Assembly (NCBI RefSeq): GCF_000719865.1
Contig: NZ_JOID01000039.1
Coordinates: forward strand, 1-42,627
Length of the DNA: 42,627 nt
Source of the DNA: Streptomyces albus subsp. albus
GTDB taxonomy: Bacteria > Actinomycetota > Actinomycetes > Streptomycetales > Streptomycetaceae
Direction of reading: 5' to 3'
Position numbers and translations under genes: made by a program. Every line of letters begins with the position of its first letter. The stretch's first letter is position 1. Positions 27,414-38,843 of this stretch are shown in pieces. Under the pieces are notes generated by a model. It did no database searches. It had not been told where the DNA came from and was given only the letters and a program-made list of their open reading frames with translations.

Positions 27414-29296
27414 GCACCACCGCCCCCCACGAGGCCGTCGCCCACCTCACCCCCGAACACTGGCAGACCGCCGTCCGGCTGCTGATCCGCAAGGCCCTCG
27501 CCGAGTTCTCCCACGAGCGCCTGCTCGACCCGGCCCCGCTGCCCGACGGCCGCTACCGCGTCACCGGCGACGACGGCACCGTCGAGTACCGCTTCGCCGC
27601 CCGGCGGATGCGGCTCGACCACTGGCACATCGACCCCGGCAGCATCACCCGCCACCGCGTCGGTCCCGGGGAGGCGCACGCCGCCGACGGCGCCCCCGGC
27701 CCCGAACTCCCGCTCGACGGGCTCGCCTTCTTCACCGAACTCCGCGCCACCCTCGGCATCGCCGACGACATCCTCCCCGTCTACCTGGAGGAGATCGGCT
27801 CCACCCTCTCCGGCACCGCCTACAAGCTCGCCAAACCCTCCGCCGGCGCCGCCGGACTGGCCGCCGCCGGCTTCCAGGCCATCGAGACCGGCATGACCGA
27901 GGGACACCCCTGCTTCGTCGCCAACAACGGCCGCCTCGGCTTCGGCATCCACGACTACCACGCCTACGCGCCCGAGGCCGCCGCCCCCGTCCGGCTGCTG
28001 TGGCTGGCCGCCCACCGCGACCACACCACCTTCACCTGCTCCGCCGACACCGACTACGACACCCTGCTCCGCGCCGAACTCGGCGAGGACCTCCTCGCCC
28101 GCTTCACCGCCACGCTCACCGGTCTCGGCCTCGACCCCGCCGACTACCTGCTCATACCCGTCCACCCCTGGCAGTGGTGGAACAAACTGTCCGTCACCTT
28201 CGCCGCCGAGCTGGCCGAGCGGCGCCTCGTCTGCCTCGGCCCCGGCGAGGACGAGTACCTCGCCCAGCAGTCCATCCGCACCTTCTTCAACACCAGCGAC
28301 CCGGCCCGGCACTACGTCAAGACAGCCCTCTCCGTGCTCAACATGGGCTTCATGCGCGGCCTGTCCGCCGCCTACATGGAGGCCACCCCGGCCATCAACG
28401 ACTGGCTCGCGGACCTCATCGCCCGCGACCCCGTCCTCCGCCGCACCGGCCTCACCGTCATCCGCGAACGCGCCGCCATCGGCTACCGCCACCGCGGCTA
28501 CGAGGCCGCCACCGACAAGCACTCCCCGTACCGCAAGATGCTCGCCGCCCTCTGGCGCGAGAGCCCCGTCCCCGGCCTGCGCCCCGGACAGCGCCTCGCC
28601 ACCATGGCCGCCCTCCTCCACACCGACCGCGACGGCCGCTCCCTCACCGCCGCCCTCATCGAGCGCTCCGGCCTCACCGCCGAGGTCTGGCTGCGCCGCT
28701 ATCTCGACGCCTACCTCACCCCGCTGCTGCACAGCTTCTACGCCCACGACCTGGCGTACATGCCGCACGGCGAGAACGTCATCCTCGTCCTGGAGGACGA
28801 CGCCGTCGCCCGGGTGGTCTTCAAGGACATCGCCGAGGAGATCGTCGTCATGAACCCCGAGGCGGAGCTGCCGCCCGAGGTCGAACGCGTCCGTGCCGAG
28901 GTGCCGGAGGACATGAAACTGCTGTCCATCCTCACCGACGTCTTCGACTGCTTCCTGCGCCATCTGGGGGCCGTGCTGGCGGTGGAGGACGTCATCGACG
29001 AGGACGCGTTCTGGCGCACGGTCGCCGAGACCGTCACCGCCTACCAGGAGTCCGTGCCCGAACTCGCCGACCGCTTCGCGCGCTACGACATCTTCGCCGG
29101 CGAGTTCGCCCTGTCCTGCCTGAACCGGCTCCAACTGCGCAACAACCGGCAGATGGTCGACCTCCAGGACCCCTCCGGCGCCCTGCAACTGGCCGGCACC
29201 CTGCGGAACCCGATCGCCGACCATGCCCCGGCGCACCGTGACGCCCCGGACCGGGCTGTTCCGGCCCTCGCGGCCCCGGCGGAGGACCGGGCGTGA
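27410..29296 (+). CDS. desD: DesD-like NIS siderophore synthetase (IucA/IucC family)
   Basis: The protein has 628 residues and is an ATP-dependent NRPS-independent siderophore synthetase. It would join N-hydroxy-N-succinylcadaverine units, and cyclise or cap them, to give desferrioxamine E, B or a variant. Family motifs are GSTLSGTAYKLAKPSAGAAG, TEGHPCFVANNGRLGFGIHD, LLIPVHPWQWWNKLSVTF, FFNTSDPARHYVKTALSVLN, HSFYAHDLAYMPHGENVILV and FKDIAEEIVVMNPEAELP. The length is slightly more than usual because of a 25-residue A/P/D-rich C-terminal tail. It overlaps both neighbours by 4 bases, so it is translationally coupled to desC and the exporter. Confidence 0.93.
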   Translation: MSTTAPHEAVAHLTPEHWQTAVRLLIRKALAEFSHERLLDPAPLPDGRYRVTGDDGTVEYRFAARRMRLDHWHIDPGSITRHRVGPGEAHAADGAPGPELPLDGLAFFTELRATLGIADDILPVYLEEIGSTLSGTAYKLAKPSAGAAGLAAAGFQAIETGMTEGHPCFVANNGRLGFGIHDYHAYAPEAAAPVRLLWLAAHRDHTTFTCSADTDYDTLLRAELGEDLLARFTATLTGLGLDPADYLLIPVHPWQWWNKLSVTFAAELAERRLVCLGPGEDEYLAQQSIRTFFNTSDPARHYVKTALSVLNMGFMRGLSAAYMEATPAINDWLADLIARDPVLRRTGLTVIRERAAIGYRHRGYEAATDKHSPYRKMLAALWRESPVPGLRPGQRLATMAALLHTDRDGRSLTAALIERSGLTAEVWLRRYLDAYLTPLLHSFYAHDLAYMPHGENVILVLEDDAVARVVFKDIAEEIVVMNPEAELPPEVERVRAEVPEDMKLLSILTDVFDCFLRHLGAVLAVEDVIDEDAFWRTVAETVTAYQESVPELADRFARYDIFAGEFALSCLNRLQLRNNRQMVDLQDPSGALQLAGTLRNPIADHAPAHRDAPDRAVPALAAPAEDRA

Positions 29297-31022
29297 CCGC
29301 GGCCGGCACGGGGACGGGAAGGGGCACGGGCCCGGACCTGGGCACGCGCACGGACGCGCGGGCGAGCACGGGCACGGAACCGCCGCCCGGCCCGGGCCCG
29401 GAGCCGGCCCCGGAGCCCGGCCCCGGCCACCCCGCCCGGTGGCTGATCCTCGGCGTCATCTGCCTCGCCGAGCTGGTCGTTGTCCTGGACAACACCGTGC
29501 TCAACGTGGCGATCCCGGCCCTCACGGCGGAGCTCGGCGCCTCCACCGCCGACATCCAATGGGTGATCAACGCCTACGCGCTGGTCCAGGCCGGGCTGCT
29601 GCTCACCGCGGGCGCCACCGCCGACCGCTACGGACGCAAACGGATGCTGCTCGCCGGGCTCCTCCTGTTCGGCGCCGGCTCCCTCGCCGCCGGACTCGCC
29701 GGATCCGCCGGGCAGCTGATCGCCGCGCGGGCGGGCATGGGCGTGGGCGCGGCCCTGCTGCTCACCACCACGCTCGCCGTCGTCCTGCAGATCTTCGACG
29801 CGGCGGAACGCCCCAAGGCCATCGGCATCTGGGCCGCCGTCAACGCGCTCGGCTTCGCCGCCGGACCGGTCGTCGGCGGCCTGGTGCTCAGCCACTACTG
29901 GTGGGGCGCCATCTTCCTGGTCAACATCCCCGTGGTGCTGCTCGCCCTGGGCGCCGTGGCGGTCCTCGTCCCGGAGAGCCGCGATCCGGCCGCCGGCCGC
30001 CCCGACCTGCCGGGCGCCGCCCTGTCCGTCGCCGGCATGACGGCACTGGTGTACGCGGTGATCACCGGACCGGAGCACGGCTGGACCTCCGGGCAGGTCG
30101 TCCTCCCCGCGCTGCTGGGCCTGACCGCGCTCGCCCTCTTCGCCGCCTGGGAACGCCGTGTCCCGCACCCCATGCTGGACCCCCGGCTGTTCCGGAACCG
30201 CCGCTTCACGGGCGCCGTGACGGGCGTCGTCCTCATCACCTTCGGCAGCGGGGGAGCGCTCTACCTGCTCACCCAGCAGCTCCAGTTCGTCCGCGGCGGC
30301 ACTCCGCTGGAGGCGGGGCTGGCCATCGCGCCGTTCGCGCTGACCGTGGTGGCGCTGAACTTCACCGGCGTCTCGGCCCGGCTCATCCGCGGCTTCGGCC
30401 TGCCGGCGGTCATCACCGGCGGAATGGCCGTGCTGGCGGCCGGATTCGTGGTGGTGGCCCTGGTGGGCGGCGGGGGATACGGGGGGCTGCTGCTCGGCCT
30501 GGTGCTGATGGGAGTCGGCTGCGCCTTCGCCAACCCCGCCATCGCCGAGGCCGTCATGGGGTCCATCCCGAAGGAGAAGGCCGGTGCGGGCGCCGGGGTC
30601 AACAGCACCCTGGCCGAACTGGGAGCGGGGCTCGGCGTCGCCGTCCTCGGCGCCGTCCTCGCCTCCCGGTTCAGCGGTCTGCTGCCCGCTCCGGCGGCCG
30701 GTGCCGATTCGCTCCCCGAGGCCCTGGGCCGTGCCGCCGGCGAGGCGGAGCGGGACCGGATCACCTCGGCTTTCGCCTCCGGCCTGGAGACGGGCCAACT
30801 GGCGGGCGCGGCGGCCGTGCTCCTGGGCGGCTGCGTGGCGGGGTACCTGCTGCGCCGTGCCGCGCCCGGCGCCGCCCCGGCTGTGTCCCCGGCACCGGCC
30901 GTACCCGCCGCACCAGCTCCCGCCCCACCGGCCGTACCCGCCGCACGGACCGCACCGGCCGCACCCGCCGCGCCCGACGTACCCGGCCCGCCCGATGACG
31001 GCCGCAGGAGAGGAAACCGGAC

Positions 31023-31026
<4 letters not shown>
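29293..31026 (+). CDS. 14-TM MFS transporter (DHA2/EmrB type), probable siderophore exporter
   Basis: The protein has 577 residues with about 14 hydrophobic spans between residues 46 and 525. Drug:H+ antiporter-2 motifs are LVVVLDNTVLNVAIPALTAE, IQWVINAYALVQAGLLLTAG and ATADRYGRKRMLLAGL. The first 45 residues and the last 50 are low-complexity, P/A/G-rich. It starts with GTGA overlapping desD and ends with ATGA overlapping the acylase gene. Its place inside the iron-boxed operon makes export of the newly made siderophore the most likely job, although drug efflux relatives are common. Confidence 0.88.
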
Positions 31027-33915
<2,889 letters not shown>

Positions 33916-33938
<23 letters not shown>

Positions 33939-34818
33939 CCCCGCAGCCACAGCCCGGACCGACGCGCCGGAGGCCGGTGCCGCCGCCCCCGTCCCCGCCC
34001 CGGACTCCGTCGGAGCCGAGACTGATGCCGGAGCCCAAGCCGGGGCAGAGGCCGCGGGCAGCAGCCGGACCAACGCCGGGGGCGGCACCCCCATCACCAC
34101 TGAGGCCGAGGCCGGGGCCGGCACCCGGATCAAGGCCGGGGTGGAGACCGGGGCCGGAGCCGGCGCCCGGGCCATGGCCACCCCTCCCCGCGCCCCTGTC
34201 CACGAAACGCACGTCGACGGCTTCGGGACCGTCCGCGTCGTGCCGGTCGATCCCGCCCGCGACACGGATCTCCTCCACGACTGGGTCACCCGGGACCGCG
34301 CCCGCTTCTGGGGCATGCGTGAGCATTCGCGCGAACAGGTCCGCGAGATCTACGAGTTCCTCGATTCCCTCCCCACCCACCACGCCTATCTGATCCACCG
34401 GGACGGCCGGCCGGCGGCGCTCTTCCAGACCTACGACCCCTCCGCCGACCCGGTGGGCGAGTGCTACGACGTGCAGCCCGGGGATTTCGGCCTCCACCTG
34501 ATGATCGGTCCCGCCGACGGTGCCCCCGAACCCGGCTTCACCGAAACCCTCCTCTCCGTCTTCCTCGACCACCTGCTGGCGGAGGACCCGCACCGCACAA
34601 GGATCGTCGCCGAGCCCGACGCCCGGAACGCGAAAGCCATCGAACGCTTGCTGCGCACGGGCTTCGAACTCGGCCCCGAGATCGAACTGCCGGAGAAGCG
34701 GGCGCGGATGGTCTTCCTCGAACGCGGTACACACCTGGCCCGCGCCCGGGCCTCCCGGCCCGTTTCGCCGTCCGGGCGTCAGGGCGGGTCTCTTCGCTCA
34801 GGCGACGTCAGAGGGTGA
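33916..34818 (+). CDS. second siderophore N-acyltransferase (AlcB/DesC-like GNAT)
   Basis: The protein has 300 residues. About 95 A/G/E/T-rich residues precede an acyltransferase domain resembling AlcB, IucB and DesC: VRVVPVDPARDTDLLHDWVT, RARFWGMREHSREQVREIYE, HHAYLIHRDGRPAALFQTYD, GDFGLHLMIGP and RTRIVAEPDARNAKAIERLL. It would acylate an N-hydroxylated amine using acyl-CoA. It closes the des operon, overlapping the acylase gene by 23 bases, with AGGAG seven bases before its ATG. Having two such enzymes in one operon suggests that two different acyl groups are installed. The 3' end overlaps the convergent next gene by 21 bases. Confidence 0.85.
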
Positions 34819-35220
34819 CGCTCCCTCTTCGGACGTCCCCAAACGGCTGAACCCTGCGAGACGGGGCGAGACGGTGACGGGGAAGGACGCGCCGTCGGGG
34901 GCCCTGAGGGCCGCCACGACGTCGTGGTCCGGTTCGCCGAATGCCTCGAAGCGCTGCACGGTGCAGTGCTCCATCACCTCGCGGATGTAGGGGTCCGACA
35001 GCCGCCAGTGGGCGCGGATGGCTTCGGAGTCGCGGTAGAGCTGGAAGCTGTGCGCCAGCATCCGCTCCTCGTCGATGAAGACTTCCACCATGAGCTGAGG
35101 GCCGTTCTCCCGCGCGAAGGCCACCGCCCGTGCGATGGCGTGCCGGAAGCCGTCGAGGTGGCCGTCGGTGATGCGCATGGTGTTGCGGAAGAGAATGGTG
35201 CCGCTGTTCGTGATCTCCAT
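34798..35220 (-). CDS. small ABM-like alpha/beta-barrel protein, function unknown
   Basis: The protein has 140 residues. The beta-alpha-beta pattern (GTILFRNTMRITDGHLDGFR, HAIARAVAFARENGPQLMVE, VFIDEERMLAHSFQLYRDSE and AIRAHWRLSDPYIREVMEHC) resembles the antibiotic-biosynthesis-monooxygenase/dimeric barrel superfamily. Enzymatic activity cannot be inferred. It is convergent with the acyltransferase gene and divergent from the ArsR gene. A good promoter ends only about 10 bases before the ATG, so the message probably has little or no leader, which explains the lack of a ribosome site. Confidence 0.6.
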   Translation of the reverse strand: MEITNSGTILFRNTMRITDGHLDGFRHAIARAVAFARENGPQLMVEVFIDEERMLAHSFQLYRDSEAIRAHWRLSDPYIREVMEHCTVQRFEAFGEPDHDVVAALRAPDGASFPVTVSPRLAGFSRLGTSEEGASPSDVA

Positions 35221-35568
35221 GCGCCAAAGCGTTGTAGGTGAACCGTGGTTGAGGTCAAGGCCGAGGCCCGAGGGCGCGTCGCGGTCGGGGGCACGCGCCT
35301 GAGGTCAGGGCTGAGGCCGGGCCCTCGACCAAGGCTGAGACCGAGACTGAGGCTGAGGCCAGCGGCGCGGCGCGGCCCGGCCCCCGAACGCCGACGATGG
35401 GGCCCGGGTTGTCCCGGGTTGTCGACGAGGCCGGTCCCGACGAGGCCGGTCCCGGCGGGGCCGTTCATGCCCTTCTCCGGCGCGAAGAGAGAGGGCGGAC
35501 AGCATCCCACCACGGCCCGGCGACTGGCCGGCACCCAACTCGAGAATGCCCTCTCGAAGCCCTCGCCC
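35221..35568. other. divergent intergenic region, mostly featureless
   Basis: Apart from the promoters at each end, the segment has imperfect GAGGC/TGAGGC repeats at about 35245-35365 and a short direct repeat of GACGAGGCCGGTCCC near 35420-35455. I support no gene. Confidence 0.4.
35231..35258 (-). promoter_or_regulatory. sigma70-like promoter of the ABM-like gene
   Basis: On the minus strand TTGACC (35258-35253) and TACAAC (35236-35231) are 16 bases apart and the ATG follows 10 bases after the -10. A near-palindrome TGAACC-GT-GGTTGA lies in the spacer. Confidence 0.55.
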
Positions 35569-35598
35569 TTGATAGGCAAGTGGATACTTGCCTATGGT
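35569..35598 (+). promoter_or_regulatory. ArsR promoter with embedded operator
   Basis: TTGATA (35569-35574) and TATGGT (35593-35598) are 18 bases apart. The spacer is filled by the perfect inverted repeat ATAGGCAAGT-N4-ACTTGCCTAT (35572-35595). The predicted start point falls at or next to the ATG at 35606. Confidence 0.75.
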
Positions 35599-35605
35599 GT
35601 CGGTC

Positions 35606-35899
35606 ATGGCTGAGGATGTCTTCAAGGCGCTGGCCGATCCGACCCGTCGCCGCATCCTCGACGAGCTGGCGGAACGGGACGGCCAGACGTTGTTCGAGAT
35701 ATGCACCCGGCTGGTGACCAAGCACGGCCTGGGTCTGTCCCGCCAGGCGATCAGCCAGCATCTGGCTGTGCTCGAATCCGCGGGTCTGGTCATCACGCGC
35801 CGCCAGGGCCGCTACAAGTTCCACGACCTGAACACCGAACCCCTTGAGCACATCGTGACCCGGTGGCTCAGGCCCGACGAACCGGAGAGCACCCCATGA
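35606..35899 (+). CDS. ArsR-family repressor
   Basis: The protein has 97 residues, the normal length for a small ArsR regulator. MAEDVFKALADPTRRRILDE, LVTKHGLGLSRQAISQHLAV and LESAGLVITRRQGRYKFHDL form the winged helix. No CxC metal motif is seen, so the signal is probably not arsenic-type metal binding. I place the start at the ATG at 35606 because the promoter would begin transcription there and no ribosome site exists, so it is probably leaderless. In-frame TTG, ATG and GTG codons at 35588-35597 lie inside the promoter/operator. It is coupled to the VOC gene by an ATGA overlap, and the operator in its own promoter points to autorepression. Confidence 0.85.
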   Translation: MAEDVFKALADPTRRRILDELAERDGQTLFEICTRLVTKHGLGLSRQAISQHLAVLESAGLVITRRQGRYKFHDLNTEPLEHIVTRWLRPDEPESTP

Positions 35900-36282
35900 G
35901 GATTCATCTGACCAGCGTCTTCGTCGACGACCAGGAGAAGGCCCTGCGCTTCTACACGGACGCGCTGGGCTTCGTGAAGAAGCACGACGTCCCGATGGGC
36001 GAGCACCGGTGGCTGACCGTGGTCTCACCGGAAGATCCCGACGGGACCGAACTGGTGCTTGAGCCCTCAGGTCATCCCGCGGTGCAGCCGTACAAGACGG
36101 CGCTGGTCCAGGACGGCATCCCGGCCGCATCCTTCGCCGTGGACGACGTGCGTGCGGAGTTCGCCCGGCTGCGCGAACTCGGGGTGCACTTCACCCAGGA
36201 ACCCCTCGACATGGGTCCGATCACCACTGCCGTTCTGGACGACACCTGCGGCAACCTGATCCAGATCGCACACAGCAAGTAG
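35896..36282 (+). CDS. VOC-family (glyoxalase/dioxygenase-like) protein
   Basis: The protein has 128 residues with the two beta-alpha-beta-beta-beta modules of the vicinal oxygen chelate fold: MRIHLTSVFVDDQEKALRFY, TDALGFVKK, GTELVLEPSG, then AASFAVDDVRAEFARLRELG and DDTCGNLIQIAHSK. Members bind a metal and modify or sequester small molecules, including antibiotics; the substrate here is unknown. It starts in the ATGA overlap with the ArsR gene, so it is the likely target of that repressor. ArsR-VOC pairs of this kind are common in actinobacteria. Confidence 0.85.
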   Translation: MRIHLTSVFVDDQEKALRFYTDALGFVKKHDVPMGEHRWLTVVSPEDPDGTELVLEPSGHPAVQPYKTALVQDGIPAASFAVDDVRAEFARLRELGVHFTQEPLDMGPITTAVLDDTCGNLIQIAHSK

Positions 36283-36695
36283 GGCGTCGGCGTCCCGGAT
36301 GTCCGCCGCGATCACTGCCCGCGTCTCCCGTCCGGGGCGCGGGCAGGGGGTCTCGCGCGGGTCGCACGGGCCGTGCAGGGCCGCGCGGGGCCGCACCGCG
36401 CGGGGGCGCGCGGATCCGGAACGTCCCGTTCTGGCGGCCCGTGCCACCGCGACCAGCCCGGATCTATCCGCCCAAAAGTGGCAGTCAACCATTCCTCCCC
36501 CCGGTGAGGTCTCCCAGGACAAGGGGAGCAACTCCCGCCGACAGAGGACACCGATCGTCCCTTCCGGCGGAACCGGCCGCGCGGCCGTCCGGGCGTAAGC
36601 CGCCCGGCGGTCAGTGGACTGCGGACGCCCGGACGGGCGCCGTCCGAAGCCGCGGCTGTCCGCCCCGAACGGGCCGAGATACGGGGGAACGACTC
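36283..36695. other. intergenic region upstream of the heme peroxidase gene
   Basis: The left half is very GC-rich with GCGCGGG/CCGCGC repeats that can form hairpins (about 36320-36425). The right half, about 36460-36560, is less GC-rich. I found a good promoter only on the minus strand (listed separately) and no coding frame with support. Confidence 0.4.
36461..36488 (-). promoter_or_regulatory. sigma70-like promoter pointing left (antisense to the VOC gene)
   Basis: On the minus strand TTGACT (36488-36483) and TAGATC (36466-36461) are separated by 16 bases. No leftward gene follows, so a transcript would run toward the ArsR-VOC operon in antisense. Confidence 0.45.
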
Positions 36696-38600
36696 ATGCA
36701 GCACCAAGAGCAGCACCGGGACCGGCATCAGGAGCAGGCCCGGCAGCAGGACCGGGAACAGCACCAGGAGCAGGACCACACCGGGGACGGGCGGCGGCAG
36801 GACCGGCGCCGGGGTACACGGAGCCCGCGCCGGAGCCCGCACCCGCGCCACCACCGCGAGAGCTACTTCATCGTCAACGAGGGCGGTGACGGCCGCGTAC
36901 TGGAGACCTCGGCCGGGAGGCCCACCGCGCGGCCCGCCACCGCCGAGGAGCGGGAGTCCCGCTTCCGTTTCTCCCGGCTCAGCCGCGAGAAGGGGCAGCA
37001 GATCAGCGAGGAGTTACGTACCAAGCTCGCCCTGGCCATGACGGCCTCCGGCACGGTCGACCAGGACTCGGACCCGGGCATCCCGGCCGGATACACCTAC
37101 CTCGGCCAGTTCGTCGACCACGATCTGACGATGGACGCCACCCGGATCGACCTCGGCGAGAACCTGCCCGTCGAGGAACTCGAGCAGGGCCGCTCGCCCG
37201 CGCTCGACCTGGACTCCGTGTACGGCCTCGGCCCGGGCCACCCCGGCTCCCGGGCCTTCTACGAGCGTGACGGCCGGCTCAGGACCGGAACCGCCCTCGG
37301 TGTGCCCTTCCCCGCGGACTTCGAACCCGCCAACACCGACCAGCCCGGCTTCGACCTGCCCAGGGCGGGTGAATCCGCCGGCGGCACCAGGGCCGACCGG
37401 CGCGCGCCGCTCATCCCCGACCCGCGCAACGACGAGAACCTGATCGTCGCCCAGACCCATCTCGCCTTCATCCGCCTCCACAACCGCGTCCACGCCGACC
37501 TCAAGCGCCGGGGCCTCCCGCCGGGCCGGCTGTTCCCGGAGGCTCGCGAACTGGTCGTCAAGCACTACCAGTGGATGCTGCGCACCGACTTCCTGCCGAG
37601 GATCGTCGACGAGGAGATCGTCGAGAGCGTCTTCACCGAGGGCCGGCGCTTCTTCGAAGTGCCTGCGGGTCGGCCCGGCCCCTTCCCCGGTATGCGGCAC
37701 GGCGACCGGCCGACCATGCCGGTCGAGTTCTCCGTCGCCGCGTACCGGCTCGGCCACAGCATGATCCGCGGCGCGTATCAGTGGAACCGGGTCTTCAACG
37801 GCAACACCGGACCGGGCGGCATCGGCACCCTCGGCCTGATGTTCCGCTTCAGCGGCACCTCGGGCAACCTCAGCCCCGGACCGGACGACCTCTCGGACCT
37901 GAACGACCCGGAGGCCGGGGACAACCTCCGGCTGCCCAGCAACTGGATCGCCGACTTCCGGCGGCTGTACGACTTCGGTGAGGCGGGGAGGTCCGATCTC
38001 ACCGTACCGGCGGCCGAGTTCAACCTCACCCGCCGGATCGACACCGTACTCGTCGATCCGCTGGCCACCCTCCCGACCGGCACCTTCGGCGGCCGCGACG
38101 GGGGGCCGGCCCCCGACCCCATCCACCTCAACCTGGCCTTCCGCAACCTCACCCGCGCCGCCATGGTCGAGCTGGCGACCGGCCCGCAACTGGCCAAGGA
38201 GATGGGGCTCGACCCGCTGACCGACGAGCAGATCCTCACCGGCAACGGGGGCGCCCCGCTCGACGGGCTCACGGACGCCGAACGGGAGGAACTGGTGGCC
38301 CACACTCCGCTGTGGTTCTACGTCCTCCGCGAGGCCGAGGTGAACCCGAAGCAGCCGGGGCGGCTGACGGGCGTGGGCGGCAATCTGGTGGCGGAGGTCT
38401 TCCACCGGGCCATGGAGGGCAGCCGCCACTCCATCGTCCGGGACCGCCGCTGGCGTCCGAGCCTGCCGGCGCGGCGGAGGGGCACCTTCACGATGGCCGA
38501 CCTGTTGCTCCACGCCTTCGAGGGCCGGGCGGACCTGCTCAACCCGATGGGTGACGGGCCGATCCCGGGGTCTCCCGATGGCCCTCCGGCAGGCTCGTAA
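36696..38600 (+). CDS. animal-type heme peroxidase
   Basis: The protein has 634 residues. The distal histidine H142 and calcium-ligand Asp lie in YLGQFVDHDLTMDATRIDLG, and the proximal histidine H354 in VEFSVAAYRLGHSMIRGAYQ. LIPDPRNDENLIVAQTHLAF, IRLHNRVHADLK and VKHYQWMLRTDFLPRIVDEE are family signatures. Bacterial members of the peroxidase-cyclooxygenase superfamily oxidise halides or organic substrates with peroxide. No signal peptide is seen; the first 55 residues are Q/H/R/D-rich and unlike the rest. GGGGGA lies before the ATG at 36696. The gene is alone, between a terminator and 413 non-coding bases. Confidence 0.85.
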   Translation: MQHQEQHRDRHQEQARQQDREQHQEQDHTGDGRRQDRRRGTRSPRRSPHPRHHRESYFIVNEGGDGRVLETSAGRPTARPATAEERESRFRFSRLSREKGQQISEELRTKLALAMTASGTVDQDSDPGIPAGYTYLGQFVDHDLTMDATRIDLGENLPVEELEQGRSPALDLDSVYGLGPGHPGSRAFYERDGRLRTGTALGVPFPADFEPANTDQPGFDLPRAGESAGGTRADRRAPLIPDPRNDENLIVAQTHLAFIRLHNRVHADLKRRGLPPGRLFPEARELVVKHYQWMLRTDFLPRIVDEEIVESVFTEGRRFFEVPAGRPGPFPGMRHGDRPTMPVEFSVAAYRLGHSMIRGAYQWNRVFNGNTGPGGIGTLGLMFRFSGTSGNLSPGPDDLSDLNDPEAGDNLRLPSNWIADFRRLYDFGEAGRSDLTVPAAEFNLTRRIDTVLVDPLATLPTGTFGGRDGGPAPDPIHLNLAFRNLTRAAMVELATGPQLAKEMGLDPLTDEQILTGNGGAPLDGLTDAEREELVAHTPLWFYVLREAEVNPKQPGRLTGVGGNLVAEVFHRAMEGSRHSIVRDRRWRPSLPARRRGTFTMADLLLHAFEGRADLLNPMGDGPIPGSPDGPPAGS

Positions 38601-38618
38601 CCGCCCTCCGGGGCGGGC

Positions 38619-38649
38619 CCGGCGGGGCTCTCTCCGGGAGCCCCGCCGG
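38619..38649. terminator. strong hairpin terminator after the peroxidase gene
   Basis: A 12-bp perfect stem CCGGCGGGGCTC/GAGCCCCGCCGG with a 7-base loop lies 18 bases past the stop codon and before the convergent MFS gene; a pyrimidine-rich stretch follows. Confidence 0.8.
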
Positions 38650-38843
38650 TGGTTCCCTCTGTGGTCCGTCCGGCGGTTCGTCCCGCACCGGCCGGCCGCC
38701 CGGCCAACGGACCGGCAGGCCGGCCGGCGAACTTGCCGATCGGCTGACCGGCCGGCCGGATCGAGGCGCCCTGCCTTGTCGTGCCTGCCCGCTGGAGGGC
38801 GCCCGGGCTGCTGAAGGGACAGCCGGCCCGCCGGTGGGAGGAG

